Source of the DNA: Synergistes jonesii
Lineage (GTDB): Bacteria > Synergistota > Synergistia > Synergistales > Synergistaceae
DNA: 64,000 bases
Assembly: GCF_000712295.1 (NCBI RefSeq)
Contig: NZ_JMKI01000038.1
Span: 1-64,000, forward strand
Reading direction: 5' to 3'
Part shown: positions 1-9,255 of the stretch, piece by piece
Layout of the letters: each line of letters starts with the position of its first letter
Position numbering within the stretch: position 1 is the first letter of the stretch
The notes under the pieces: model-generated
The model's input: only the letters and a program-made list of their open reading frames with translations
The model's database searches: none
Told to the model about the DNA's origin: nothing
Position numbers and translations under genes: made by a program

Positions 1-497
1 GGCAGCGGCCGGTTCTGCCATTCTTTGGCAATCGGCAGAATTCGATCCGTCATTCGCGAAATCATTTCAGCAGAGGCATCCACACCGTAGATAGACTGCA
101 GGTGAGCCGAGATATCCCGGGTCGTCATGCCTTTTGCATACATGGACAGGACCTGATCCTCTATATTTGAGATATCGGTCTGGTTCTTTTTGACTGACTG
201 CGGTTCGAAGTCACCCTTGCGGTCTCTGGGGACGTCGATCGGGATATCTCCGGCCGAAGAGGTGACTGTTTTAGGGCTGTAGCCGTTGCGGCTGTCATCT
301 GTATGCTTGTTCTTGTAGTCATATTTGCTGTAACCGAGATGGTCATCCATCTCGGCTTCCAGCATCTGCTGGATCGTATCTCCGAGAAGATCCCTCAGCA
401 TAGCCTGTACGTCCTGGGCGTCTTCCGGTTTGTAGTGGGAAAGGAGACTCTGAATAAGCGCTTTTCTTTCCGGTGTCAGTTTTCTCTGTCTTGCCAT
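1..497 (-). CDS. IS256-family transposase, N-terminal part (runs off left edge)
   Basis: This is the minus-strand reading frame starting ATG at 497 and open to base 1. Translation begins MARQRKLTPERKALIQSLLS and contains the IS256/mutator signature stretch MLEAEMDDHLGYSKYDYKN and GDIPIDVPRDRKG, so the first ~165 residues of the DDE transposase are present. The rest, including most catalytic acidic residues, lies outside the window. The Shine-Dalgarno AGGAGG sits 8 nt upstream of the ATG, inside an 11-bp inverted repeat, which may limit translation. The adjacent right-hand end is probably near 590, where an IS256-like terminal sequence is visible. Completeness cannot be judged from here. Confidence 0.85.
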   Translation of the reverse strand, partial: MARQRKLTPERKALIQSLLSHYKPEDAQDVQAMLRDLLGDTIQQMLEAEMDDHLGYSKYDYKNKHTDDSRNGYSPKTVTSSAGDIPIDVPRDRKGDFEPQSVKKNQTDISNIEDQVLSMYAKGMTTRDISAHLQSIYGVDASAEMISRMTDRILPIAKEWQNRPL

Positions 498-505
498 AAA
501 AATAT

Positions 506-544
506 CCTCCTGGATTGAATTTATCTTAACACCAATCCAGGAGG
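506..544 (-). promoter_or_regulatory. Hairpin sequestering the IS256 transposase ribosome binding site
   Basis: Perfect 11-bp inverted repeat: arms 506-516 and 534-544, 17-nt loop. On the transposase mRNA the 3' arm contains the AGGAGG Shine-Dalgarno placed 8 nt before the ATG. Folding of the leader would hide the ribosome binding site. This is a known strategy by which IS elements prevent expression from read-through transcripts, but here it is inferred from sequence only. Confidence 0.6.
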
Positions 545-561
545 CTTGCTTTCTTCTCTAT

Positions 562-590
562 GGAGTTTACACAGAATTTGTTATACTCTC
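562..590. repeat. Probable IS256-type right terminal inverted repeat
   Basis: The sequence gagtttacacagaatttg, continuing to the ctctc at 590, lies upstream of the IS256 transposase where the element end is expected. It resembles terminal repeats of IS256-type elements, and a related sequence recurs at 3078-3105. The left end is outside the window, so the pairing cannot be confirmed. Confidence 0.4.
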
Positions 591-618
591 GGCAATTTAT
601 ACATTTTCCCCGATATAG

Positions 619-1160
619 TCATTCAACTTGTATGCAATAACGCAGGGCGGAATCGAATGACGGCATATATTTCATTACGCCCTGCATGCATCTCTTCAAA
701 GCAGACCGACAATGTTCGATCGGGTTCAGCTCCGGTGAGTAAGGTGGCAGGAATATTACTTTATGCCTAAAACCGTTTGCTATGTTTTCAACTTTCTTCT
801 TGCGATGGAACGACGCGTTGTCCATTATTATCGTGCTGCCTTTTGACAACTCCGGACATAAAAAGTCTCGGAACCACGCTTCAAACAGTTCTCCGTCCAT
901 AGTGCCGTCGTACTGCATCGGAGCCGCCAGTACACCGCGGATCAATGCGGCGGCTATTCCCGTGCGCCTGTATTTACGTCCGCTCACTTTACCGTAAACC
1001 GGAGCCCCACGCAGGGACCATGCCCGCTGCCTGTAGATATATCTGTCTATACCAGTTTCGTCTATATATGCGATCGTATCAGGCGGTATATCTTTGATTT
1101 TATCCAGATACTCCGCTACTTTTCGGGCGTCTTGTTCTTTATATGTTACGCTCTTTTTTT
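619..1160 (-). CDS. IS630 transposase, orfB / DDE catalytic part (expressed by -1 frameshift)
   Basis: This is the DDE_3-type catalytic domain. Reading through the A7G run at 1154-1160 in the -1 frame gives a continuous product. It contains TIAYIDETGIDRYIYRQRAW (first Asp region), STIIMDNASFHR (second Asp) and FLPPYSPELNPIEHCRSALK (catalytic Glu region), which are the hallmark IS630 motifs. An ATG at 987 starts only the distal part of this domain, so the frameshift product is the likely active form. Downstream of the domain the frame ends at 619, within the left inverted repeat. Confidence 0.8.
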
Positions 1161-1475
1161 CTTCGTATAATTCATTCTTTTCAGCGCTTTCGATACGGCG
1201 GCCTTGGAGCAGCCGAATATTTCCGCCGCTTCTTTAAGATAGGCGTTCGGACGTTCCCGAAGAAATTCTTCAAGCTTCTTAGGGTCTATCTTTCTGAAAT
1301 ACTTCCTTCGCGGCTTGTCCTGGAAATCGCCCTGCTCGTCCAGCATCTTTTTCCAACGGCACAGCGCACATGTCCCGACGTTGAAGACTTTCGACGTCTC
1401 TCTGTAGGAGTGTCCGTCAAGTATGTATTTTATAGCGCGTTCTCTGAGGTCTTTAGAATATATACTGTCATGAAT
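1146..1475 (-). CDS. IS630 transposase, orfA / helix-turn-helix part
   Basis: This is the N-terminal DNA-binding half of the IS630 transposase. It contains LRERAIKYILDGHSYRETSK (first HTH) and a second HTH region (KEAAEIFGCSKAAVSKALKR). The frame ends TAA at 1146-1148, directly after the slippery A7G. Homology extends upstream of the first in-frame ATG (1346) to about 1475, but no ATG/GTG/TTG occurs there after the in-frame stop at 1488-1490. The start is therefore uncertain: possibly a non-standard ATT at 1475, or a decayed start. The boundary is my estimate. Confidence 0.65.
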   Translation of the reverse strand: MHDSIYSKDLRERAIKYILDGHSYRETSKVFNVGTCALCRWKKMLDEQGDFQDKPRRKYFRKIDPKKLEEFLRERPNAYLKEAAEIFGCSKAAVSKALKRMNYTKKKRA

Positions 1476-1536
1476 ATAGGATACACCTTATCGTTATTCT
1501 TATATGGTTAATGGACTATAAAATAAATCAAGAGCC

Positions 1537-1552
1537 CGAGAAGGCAGGAATC
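1537..1552. repeat. Target-site duplication, left copy (16 bp)
   Basis: The sequence cgagaaggcaggaatc is repeated exactly at 2963-2978, immediately outside the two ends of the ISNCY-type element. Long target duplications are a feature of IS1202-like elements. The exact match suggests a recent insertion. Confidence 0.75.
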
Positions 1553-2962
1553 TGTCAATAACCAGAGAAAATGTCACTCTAATTGTTCTGAGAAAATGTC
1601 ACCCCCTCCCTGTTTGTGTGTTATTATATATGCTAGGGTTGATTTTAAATCCACCCCGCCAGGGGTGGTCCGAAGCAGGCTTGTGTGGTGACACAGCGCC
1701 TGCTTTCTTTTTCACGCCTACATCGATCGCTTTTTGCGCCCTAAACACCTTCTTCATTAGGACTGGCATGCCGTTTTGTATGACGTAAACGGCCCCGTCA
1801 AAGGTTTCCCTGACTTCCAGTATTCTTCCACGAACAAATACGGGGCTCTTTTCATCCTCTGGAGTATATATCTCCCCTTTGTATGATATGGTATTCCCCC
1901 CGCCGGCCCTTCTCGTGTCCCTTATGGAGAAAACAAGTCCGAGATCGATGCTTCTGTCAAAAGGCATGCAGGCGCTACCGTCCTCATGCGGCAGCACTGC
2001 AAACCTGCGGTTATAGTCGCTGATAAAACCTTCCGCTATCATCTTATTAGCGTCAGCGATGTTTGTGATGGATGAAAACCTCAATTCGGCGATGAGCCTG
2101 TCCTGAAATGTATTCCAGAGCCTTTCTATACGTCCCTTGGCCTGAGGGCTGTGCGCCGTTATCTGCTTTATACCAAGCTCATACAGCGCCTTGCCGAAGT
2201 TTGACAGCGGCAGCTCCGTTCCGCTCAAAATCTCATCGTCGGTCAACTCCTTGGGCGAACGGAATATAGTATGGCGGTCGCTGTATATGGACAGAGGCAA
2301 TCCATATGCAAGCATCCCTTGTTCCAGCGCCGCGGCATAGCCGCGCATACATTCAGTTTCAGTAAAGAACGCCCCTGTAACGACCCCTGTCGCATCGTCT
2401 ATATATGCGTGCAAAGTTGCATATCCGTGTTCTTCACCAAACCACTTGTGTCTGCTTGCATCGGTCTGCCACATAATACCGGCGGTCGTCTTCCTTGGAC
2501 GCGGCCGGTGCTGTTTTGCTTTATGCTTCACCGCCTTCTTGCTCTTTATACCGGCTCCTTTAAGCACACGGAACACCGAAGAACGGCTCACAGACATTCC
2601 CTCCGCTTCGTTCAGGCGTTCAGTGAAATGAGAGAAATTATAGTCAAAATACCTCCCCTCAAACAGCTCGACAATCCTCGTTTTAACCTCATCTGAAAGA
2701 GCGTGCCTCGGCTTCCGTCCCGCGTTTCCATGCACCATCCCCCTTGCGCCGTTTCTGGCAAAGCTGGCTTTTAGCCTTATGATTTGTCTTATAGAAATAC
2801 CAAGCTGTTCAGATGCCTCACCATTAGTCACTAAGCCTGATGACGCGGCTCCTATAATCCTTACCCTTCTCGCTTCATCGTTTGTCATACTCATCATGAT
2901 CTGCCTCATAGTGACATTATCTCAGAACGATTAGAGGGTGACATTATCACAGAACAACAACA
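1553..2962 (-). mobile_element. ISNCY/IS1202-like insertion sequence, 1410 bp
   Basis: The element starts TGT at 1553 and ends ACA at 2962. The two ends are imperfect inverted repeats that share the block AATGTCAC about 18-25 bp in. A second copy of the same block (GTTCTGAGA.AATGTCAC) follows about 20 bp further inside each end, giving a two-tier repeat typical of a transposase-binding array. It is flanked by exact 16-bp direct repeats (1537-1552 and 2963-2978) and contains a single intact transposase gene. Confidence 0.75.
1599..2909 (-). CDS. ISNCY (IS1202-like) transposase
   Basis: 436-residue DDE transposase. An N-terminal helix-turn-helix (residues ~15-60, SEQLGISIRQIIRLKASFA) is followed by a linker ending in GRKPRHALSDEVK. 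An rve-type catalytic core follows, with IMWQTDASRHKWFG (first Asp), PLSIYSDRHTIF (second Asp) and HSPQAKGRIERLWNTFQDRL (catalytic Glu). The C-terminal beta-rich tail (~330-436) matches the layout of this group. Several in-frame ATGs cluster at the start (residues 1, 5, 6, 8). GAGG lies 6 nt before the second, so the true start may be 2897 or 2894. The gene starts just inside the right terminal repeat. It appears intact and potentially active. Confidence 0.85.
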   Translation of the reverse strand: MRQIMMSMTNDEARRVRIIGAASSGLVTNGEASEQLGISIRQIIRLKASFARNGARGMVHGNAGRKPRHALSDEVKTRIVELFEGRYFDYNFSHFTERLNEAEGMSVSRSSVFRVLKGAGIKSKKAVKHKAKQHRPRPRKTTAGIMWQTDASRHKWFGEEHGYATLHAYIDDATGVVTGAFFTETECMRGYAAALEQGMLAYGLPLSIYSDRHTIFRSPKELTDDEILSGTELPLSNFGKALYELGIKQITAHSPQAKGRIERLWNTFQDRLIAELRFSSITNIADANKMIAEGFISDYNRRFAVLPHEDGSACMPFDRSIDLGLVFSIRDTRRAGGGNTISYKGEIYTPEDEKSPVFVRGRILEVRETFDGAVYVIQNGMPVLMKKVFRAQKAIDVGVKKKAGAVSPHKPASDHPWRGGFKINPSIYNNTQTGRG

Positions 2963-2978
2963 CGAGAAGGCAGGAATC
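2963..2978. repeat. Target-site duplication, right copy (16 bp)
   Basis: Exact copy of the 16-bp sequence at 1537-1552. Together they bracket the ISNCY-type element. Confidence 0.75.
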
Positions 2979-3077
2979 TTGACTCTTGTAAGAATGTCTG
3001 TTATTTTCAAGGCAGGTGGACACAGTCAGAAGCTGTGCCTCAGCTGTGATTTGACCGCCCTGTTCTGCGCCGGTGCG

Positions 3078-3105
3078 GGGGTTACACGGAATTTAGGATA
3101 GACTC
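3078..3105. repeat. Solo IS256-like terminal sequence
   Basis: The segment ggttacacggaatttagg, continuing to gactc at 3105, aligns without gaps to the IS256-type end at 562-590 (about 19 of 27 positions identical by eye) in the same orientation. The 2979-3224 stretch around it carries no recognisable gene. It may be the decayed end of another IS256-type copy. Confidence 0.35.
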
Positions 3106-3126
3106 AATAAGTTCAGAGCCGGGTTT

Positions 3127-3148
3127 CGAATGCCGCATCGGCGGCATT
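3127..3148. terminator. Hairpin downstream of purA (weak terminator candidate)
   Basis: The inverted repeat aatgccgc / gcggcatt with a 4-nt loop lies about 75 bp after the purA stop. There is no clear T-run on the minus strand, so its role as a terminator is uncertain. Confidence 0.3.
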
Positions 3149-3224
3149 ACGGGAAGCAAAAACGCGGAAGTCCGGTCAGTCAGCCGGCGTCACGCGCGTG
3201 TATGCCAGCCGCGGAATTTATAAT

Positions 3225-4544
<1,320 letters not shown>

Positions 4545-4573
4545 TTATTGACAATTATCTAAAAAACTGCTGT

Positions 4574-4602
4574 ATTGTAATCTATGTTGCCTCGGTCGGC
4601 AA
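4574..4602 (-). promoter_or_regulatory. Sigma70-type promoter of purA
   Basis: Minus strand: -35 TTGCCG (4597-4602), 17-bp spacer, -10 TACAAT (4574-4579), about 65 nt upstream of the purA start. The match is good, but no transcription start is known. Confidence 0.55.
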
Positions 4603-4606
4603 TAGT

Positions 4607-4861
4607 TTATCCGTAAATTTTGACGTTTCTCAGCGCTAATTTTTTGCCGCGCGACATCTTCTTTATCGCGGCTTCCCGCGACATCGCTTCTTCCTTCGTG
4701 GCGAATCCTTCGCAGTAGAAGAGTTCGACGGGAAGGCGCCCCTTCGTGTATTTCGCGCCGCGACCGGCGTTGTGCGCGGCCAGGCGCTTTCGCAGGTCGT
4801 TGGTCCAGCCTGCGTAGAGCGTGCCGTCGGCACAGCGCAGTATGTACGCGTAAGCCGTCAT
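4607..4861 (-). CDS. GIY-YIG domain protein (UPF0213/YhbQ-like)
   Basis: 84-residue single-domain protein. [19 protein letters not shown] carries the YIL...YAG form of the GIY-YIG motif, followed by RKRLAAHN and the conserved [15 protein letters not shown]. It ends with the family's [17 protein letters not shown] helix. The length fits the stand-alone UvrC-N-like YhbQ/UPF0213 group, proposed to act on DNA but poorly characterised. The start ATG at 4861 overlaps the stop of the upstream membrane-protein gene (ATGA), indicating translational coupling. A longer frame to 5203 exists but is not protein-like upstream of 4861. Confidence 0.88.
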   Translation of the reverse strand: MTAYAYILRCADGTLYAGWTNDLRKRLAAHNAGRGAKYTKGRLPVELFYCEGFATKEEAMSREAAIKKMSRGKKLALRNVKIYG

Positions 4862-5178
4862 AGCGTGTACGTGCCGGGCGCGTTTTTGTCCAGCATGTCG
4901 CCTCTTCTTCCGATGTCGAACAGCGCGCGCAGAAAATCCCAGAAGCCGCTTTCCCCGAGATCGACTATGGCGCCTACGATATCTGAAAAAAGCCAGTAGC
5001 TCAGCCCGGTGAACGCCGACAGGTGCGCGGCGCACTCGGGGAGGCTCTCCGGCACCACATATTCGAGCGCGCCGAGCGGATACGGCAGAGAATCCCACGA
5101 TAAGCGCCGCGCCGCGGTAACGGCCCCGGCTATTACGACGGCGATGAGAATCGTGGCCAGGATTTTTCTCTCTTTCAT
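4858..5178 (-). CDS. Small membrane-anchored protein of unknown function
   Basis: 106 residues. The N-terminus has a basic start (MKERK) and a hydrophobic segment ([18 protein letters not shown], ~5-22) resembling a signal anchor. The rest is mildly hydrophobic with no motif I recognise. It sits between glmS (48 bp upstream) and the GIY-YIG gene (4-bp overlap). No convincing Shine-Dalgarno precedes the ATG, so it may depend on coupling or leaderless-type initiation. Codon use is like the neighbours. Confidence 0.6.
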   Translation of the reverse strand: MKERKILATILIAVVIAGAVTAARRLSWDSLPYPLGALEYVVPESLPECAAHLSAFTGLSYWLFSDIVGAIVDLGESGFWDFLRALFDIGRRGDMLDKNAPGTYTL

Positions 5179-5193
5179 CTGATTTTAGCTGAA

Positions 5194-5214
5194 CGGAGGG
5201 CAAGGAGCCCTCCG
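5194..5214 (-). terminator. Hairpin between glmS and the membrane-protein gene
   Basis: Perfect 8-bp stem (cggagggc / gccctccg, 5-nt loop) just after the glmS stop, followed by only a weak T-rich stretch. It could be a partial terminator or an mRNA-processing/stabilising hairpin. Confidence 0.35.
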
Positions 5215-5226
5215 ACTCCGTCGCTT

Positions 5227-7053
5227 TTACTCCACCGTGACGCTTTTCGCCAGGTTACGCGGCATGTCTATATCGCAGCCGCGCTGGCGCGCGATGTAGT
5301 AAGCGAAGAGCTGCAGCGGTATCACCGCTACGAACGGGTAAAGCTCCGGCTCGGTCTCCGGCGTGAAGATTATATGGCTCGTGTAGTGCCTTATTTCTTC
5401 GTCGCTCTCGGTCGCTATCGCTATGATCGGCGACCTGCGCGCCATCGACTCTTCGATGTTGGAGACCGTCTTCTCCCAAAGGCCGTTCTTCGGCACGAGG
5501 GCGACGACCGGCAGCTCTTTGTCGAGCAGCGCTATGGGCCCGTGCTTCATCTCTCCGGCGGGGTATGCCTCCGCGTGCAGGTAGGAGATCTCTTTCAGCT
5601 TGAGAGCGCCCTCAAGCGCCGGCGGGTATGCAAGTCCGCGCCCGATGAAGAAGAAGCCGCGCGCGTCGGCGAAGTCGCGCGCAAGCGCTTCGATCTCCCT
5701 TTCCTTCGAGAGAATCGTCGCGAGTTTGCCGGGTATGTCCATCAAAGCGGAGATAAGGCGCCTCTCCGACGCCGGTGAGAGCTCTCCGCGCAGCTTCGCG
5801 AGATACATTCCGAGAAGCGTCAGCGCCGTGATCTGCGCGGTGAAGGTCTTGGTGGCGGCGACGCCGATCTCCGGCCCGGCCGGCGTGATGATCGCTTCGC
5901 CGACCTCTCGGTGGATCGTAGAGCCGCGCACGTTCGTTATGACGAGGCATCTTGCGCCGCGGTTCTTGGCAAGCCGGGCCGCGTGCAGCGTGTCGGCCGT
6001 CTCGCCGGACTGAGAGACGAATATCGCGAGCGTCTCTTCGTCTATCGGGATGTTCCTGTATCTATATTCGGAGGCTACCTCCGTGCGTATCTCAAAATTG
6101 CCGAGCGTCTCCATGATACGGGCCGCCGCAGCCGTCGCGTAATGCGACGTGCCGCAGGCGACGAAGTGGATTTTCTTCCATTTTTCCGTCTCCTCCGGCG
6201 TCCACGCAAGCTCGTGGCTCAGATCGACCTTCTCGCCTGCGATGCGCCCGAGCAGCGTATGAGCCACGACGTCTGGCTGCTCGTGTATCTCTTTCAGCAT
6301 GAAGTGCGGATATTCGCCGCGGTTCGTCATCGCGGCGTCCCAATCGAGATGCATAGGCTTCTTTTCGTGAGGGGCGCCGGAGAAATCGTAGAATTCGCAA
6401 CCCTCTCTCGTTATGCGCGCTATTTCGTCGTCGTCCATGAACCAGACGTCGCGCGTGTATTCGAGCAGCGCCGTCGGATCGGAGGCGCAGAAGCCCTCGC
6501 CCTTCGCGTGCCCCACGACGAGCGGCGAGCCCTTGCGCGCGGTCCATATTTCGTTCGGCCTGTCGTAGAACATTATAACGAGCGCGAAAGCGCCGCGAAT
6601 CCTCTTCGTAAGCTTCACGATGGCCCCTTTCGGGTCTCCGTCGTAGACGTAGCCGAGATACTGCACGGCCGATTCCGTGTCCGTCTCCGTGTGGAAGGCT
6701 ATGCCGCGCGCCTCGAGGTCGGTGCGTATCTCGCGCGCGTTTTCTATTATGCCGTTGTGGACCAGCACGACTCTGTTGTCGCTTGAAATATGGGGGTGGG
6801 CGTTCCTCTCGGAGACGCCTCCGTGAGTCGCCCAGCGCGTATGCCCTATACCGAGCTCTCCGGTGAAATTCGCCTTCGCGACCTTTTCGGCGAGGACGGA
6901 GACTCTGCCCGTAGTGCGGATCTCCTGTATCTCGCCGCCCTTTATCACCGCTATCCCCGCGGAATCATAACCGCGGTATTCATGCTTCGCAAGGCCGTCA
7001 AGAATTATTTTCGCGGCCTCCTTGCAGCCTATATAACCCATAATCCCGCACAT
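5227..7053 (-). CDS. glmS: Glutamine-fructose-6-phosphate aminotransferase (isomerising)
   Basis: Makes glucosamine-6-phosphate from fructose-6-phosphate and glutamine, the entry to UDP-GlcNAc, peptidoglycan and lipid A. The ~608-residue protein has an N-terminal class II glutaminase domain, with MCGIMGYIG placing the nucleophile Cys at position 2, then EYRGYDSAG and [12 protein letters not shown]. Two SIS sugar-isomerase domains follow ([21 protein letters not shown]) and the C-terminus [13 protein letters not shown] is conserved. I start at the ATG at 7053 so that Cys is residue 2. The ATG at 7065 would add four residues and bury it. AGGA lies 11 nt upstream. No glmS ribozyme was recognised upstream. 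Confidence 0.96.
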   Translation of the reverse strand: MCGIMGYIGCKEAAKIILDGLAKHEYRGYDSAGIAVIKGGEIQEIRTTGRVSVLAEKVAKANFTGELGIGHTRWATHGGVSERNAHPHISSDNRVVLVHNGIIENAREIRTDLEARGIAFHTETDTESAVQYLGYVYDGDPKGAIVKLTKRIRGAFALVIMFYDRPNEIWTARKGSPLVVGHAKGEGFCASDPTALLEYTRDVWFMDDDEIARITREGCEFYDFSGAPHEKKPMHLDWDAAMTNRGEYPHFMLKEIHEQPDVVAHTLLGRIAGEKVDLSHELAWTPEETEKWKKIHFVACGTSHYATAAAARIMETLGNFEIRTEVASEYRYRNIPIDEETLAIFVSQSGETADTLHAARLAKNRGARCLVITNVRGSTIHREVGEAIITPAGPEIGVAATKTFTAQITALTLLGMYLAKLRGELSPASERRLISALMDIPGKLATILSKEREIEALARDFADARGFFFIGRGLAYPPALEGALKLKEISYLHAEAYPAGEMKHGPIALLDKELPVVALVPKNGLWEKTVSNIEESMARRSPIIAIATESDEEIRHYTSHIIFTPETEPELYPFVAVIPLQLFAYYIARQRGCDIDMPRNLAKSVTVE

Positions 7054-7164
7054 TCTAAGAATCATCCTTTCGCGGCTGATAAGCGTTACTTATTCTATAA
7101 CATTATCACGACAAACATAAAGTCTTTTGCGGGAAGAACTAACTTTTACAGCCGCAGGAGGATA

Positions 7165-8190
7165 TCACAGCCAGCGCAGGGCCGCATATTGGAACGCAAG
7201 AAAAACTTCGCGCGAAGGGTAAAGTTCGCGGCAGAGCGCGGCGCCGCCCGGCACGCGCGCCCTGATCATAAAGCCTCCGGCGTCCGCCGATACGAGCACC
7301 GACGACAGAGCGCGCTCAAGCGTCATATGCACGATGCGGGCGCAAATCACGTTGACGCGCTCTTCTTCGGCTGGTCTGCTCGTAAGAATCCGGACATCTT
7401 GGGCGCCGAGCGCGGCGGCCGAAGGCTCTCCCGAAAGAGGAGGCGCCGTGAATATCGCCTGCCCTCCGGGGAAGAGGCGCGCCGCGCGCCCCTCCGCGAT
7501 AGTCCATCCTCCCTGAAATATATTTTCCGCGCCTACCGCCACGCGACCGCGGTAAAGGCTCACGACCTCGCTGGACATCTCATAGAGCCACGCTAAGTCG
7601 TGCGTAGCGGCGATCACCGCGACGCCGTGGTCCTTCGCTTCCATAACGGCGGCTTCCATTATCAGCTGCGCGCTCCTCTCGTCCACGTTCGCGGTAGGCT
7701 CGTCGAGCAGCAGCACGCGCGGGCGCAGGGCGAGCCGCGCGGCCAGAGCGACGCGCTGCACCTCTCCGCCGGAAAGCTGATACCACTGGCGCGACGCGAA
7801 TTTTTTCGGATCGAGCCCCACCCTGGCGAGGCTCTCTTTCACTCTGCCGTCTATCTCCGAAGCGCCGATATTTCCGCGCAGTCTCAACCCGAAAGCGATA
7901 TTTTCATATACGGAGCGGCTGAGCAGGTAGGAATCCTGAAGAAGATAGGTTACCTCGCGGCGAAGCGCGCTTTCGCGTCCGGCGGCGGGGCTGCCGCGGT
8001 AGAGCAGCGTGCCGTCGTCGTAGGGCAGCAGAAAAGAGAGTATCTTAAGCAGCGTCGATTTGCCGCTGCCGTTGGGGCCGACGAGCCCCGTTATGCCGGA
8101 GCCCTCTATCGTCAAATCGGCGATGTCGAGGCCGGGCGTTCCCCTTCCATAGCTCTGTTTAAGGTCGTGTATCTCATAAAGCGGCGTCAT
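7165..8190 (-). CDS. tupC: ABC transporter ATP-binding protein, tungstate/molybdate type
   Basis: 341 residues. The ATPase domain has Walker A GPNGSGKST (~38-46), Q-loop LLQDSYLL, signature LSGGEVQRVALAARL and Walker B VLLLDEPTANVD, with the H-loop in AATHDLAW. The ~110-residue C-terminal extension may be a substrate-sensing regulatory domain. It is the last gene of the operon, after the third binding protein, and would energise the single permease TupB. The ribosome site is weak. Tungstate rather than molybdate is inferred from TupA-like partners and the AOR locus in the same window; the sequence alone cannot separate them. Confidence 0.82.
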   Translation of the reverse strand: MTPLYEIHDLKQSYGRGTPGLDIADLTIEGSGITGLVGPNGSGKSTLLKILSFLLPYDDGTLLYRGSPAAGRESALRREVTYLLQDSYLLSRSVYENIAFGLRLRGNIGASEIDGRVKESLARVGLDPKKFASRQWYQLSGGEVQRVALAARLALRPRVLLLDEPTANVDERSAQLIMEAAVMEAKDHGVAVIAATHDLAWLYEMSSEVVSLYRGRVAVGAENIFQGGWTIAEGRAARLFPGGQAIFTAPPLSGEPSAAALGAQDVRILTSRPAEEERVNVICARIVHMTLERALSSVLVSADAGGFMIRARVPGGAALCRELYPSREVFLAFQYAALRWL

Positions 8191-8251
8191 GAAAAATTAC
8201 CACGGTAAAGGCGGCGTACCTCCGTTTAGGACGGCGCGCCGCCTTCTGCGT

Positions 8252-9217
8252 TTACTTCTTCTTTCTTCTCAAGATAATGAGCGGGATTACGGCGGCAAGC
8301 GCGGCGCCGCACGGCGCGGCGCTGCAGCCCGAGCCGCCGCCGTCGTGAGCCGTGCCGGTCAGCGGTATCTGATGCACGGCCTCGGCGTATTTCTGAGTCT
8401 GCGAGTCTAAGAGATAGTCAAGGAATTTCTGCGCCTCTGCGCTGACGTCGTTTCTCGTTATCGCGTAGAGATAGCGCGACACGGGATACTCGCGGGACGG
8501 ACCCTCTTTAAGCCGTTCGTAGTTAGTCAGCGCCACTATGTCCACGCTGCCGGCCCGATAGGCCTCCGATTCCATTATATAATACATGCTGTCAAAGCCT
8601 ATCGCCCATTTGTTTTCATCCCGCGCGATGAGAGCGGACATATCTTTCGGCGCCCTGCCGTAGCCTACGTCGTCCGACGCGTTCCCCTTTATCACGAGGT
8701 CTTTCCAAATTATGTACTTGCCGTCGCTCTCGCTGGTGGAATAGACGTCTATCGGAATATCGGGGCTGATCGATTCGTCAAGTTCGTGCCAATTCGTTAT
8801 TTTCCCCGTGTATATGCCGTGGAGCTGGTCGAGCGTCATTTTTTTCACCGGATTGTCCCTGTGCACTATAGGCGGGATAGCGTCTATCACAAACGGCGTC
8901 TGAGAGAAGAGCACGCCGGCGGCTTCCGCGTCAGAGAGCGCCCGCAGCACTTCTTCGTTGTCGAGCTCGGAAAGCTGCCACGTCGAAAGCGCTATGTCGC
9001 AGCTATCATTCTGTGCGAGAGCTATTATCGCGGTGTTTTTATTATATTTGCTCTTGTTGATCGTCACATCAGCGCTACTCTCATAGGCTTTGAGCGCGGC
9101 TTTCGGGAACCACTGCGCGACGTCGGAGCCCGCGACGTATACGTGCGCGTCGGCCGGCGCGGAAAGCGCCGCGATCGCTATAAACAGCAGGATTACCGCT
9201 TTAAGAGCGCGTTTCAT
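8252..9217 (-). CDS. PstS-like substrate-binding protein with Synergist-CTERM-like tail
   Basis: 321 residues. A signal peptide (~1-24, ending APADAH) precedes a periplasmic binding fold of the phosphate/PstS type (GSDVAQWFP; later LDQLHGIYTGKITNWHEL, typical of PBP_like_2). The C-terminus after ~292 is GGGSGCSAAPCGAALAAVI followed by a short hydrophobic stretch and RRKKK. This three-part tail resembles the Synergist-CTERM/GlyGly-CTERM surface-sorting signals, so the protein may be membrane- or surface-anchored rather than free. It is encoded between the second binding protein and the ATPase, with GGGAGGG as ribosome site. The ligand is unknown, and its presence in a tungstate-type operon is unusual. 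Confidence 0.75.
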   Translation of the reverse strand: MKRALKAVILLFIAIAALSAPADAHVYVAGSDVAQWFPKAALKAYESSADVTINKSKYNKNTAIIALAQNDSCDIALSTWQLSELDNEEVLRALSDAEAAGVLFSQTPFVIDAIPPIVHRDNPVKKMTLDQLHGIYTGKITNWHELDESISPDIPIDVYSTSESDGKYIIWKDLVIKGNASDDVGYGRAPKDMSALIARDENKWAIGFDSMYYIMESEAYRAGSVDIVALTNYERLKEGPSREYPVSRYLYAITRNDVSAEAQKFLDYLLDSQTQKYAEAVHQIPLTGTAHDGGGSGCSAAPCGAALAAVIPLIILRRKKK

Positions 9218-9255
9218 TCGAAGCCCTCCCTTTCATCTCTCCGCACAGCGGAAAT

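Larger units (their letters stand above)
614..1520 (-). mobile_element. IS630-family insertion sequence (about 0.9 kb)
   Basis: The element is bounded by imperfect inverted repeats: 614-627 (tatagtcattcaac) and the reverse complement at 1506-1520 (tatagtccattaac with one insertion). Both ends begin with TA, as expected for IS630/Tc1-type insertion into TA. It carries orfA and orfB of a frameshifted transposase on the minus strand and lies between the IS256 fragment and the ISNCY-type element. Boundaries are by eye. Confidence 0.7.

Noticed and set aside
4607-5203. 198-codon reading of the GIY-YIG frame
   Set aside because: The first ~114 residues are an Arg-rich shadow of the membrane-protein gene. 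The real start is the ATG at 4861 within an ATGA overlap.
7054-7164. glmS ribozyme upstream of glmS
   Set aside because: The leader is only about 100 nt, AT-rich, and lacks the conserved ribozyme core as I know it.
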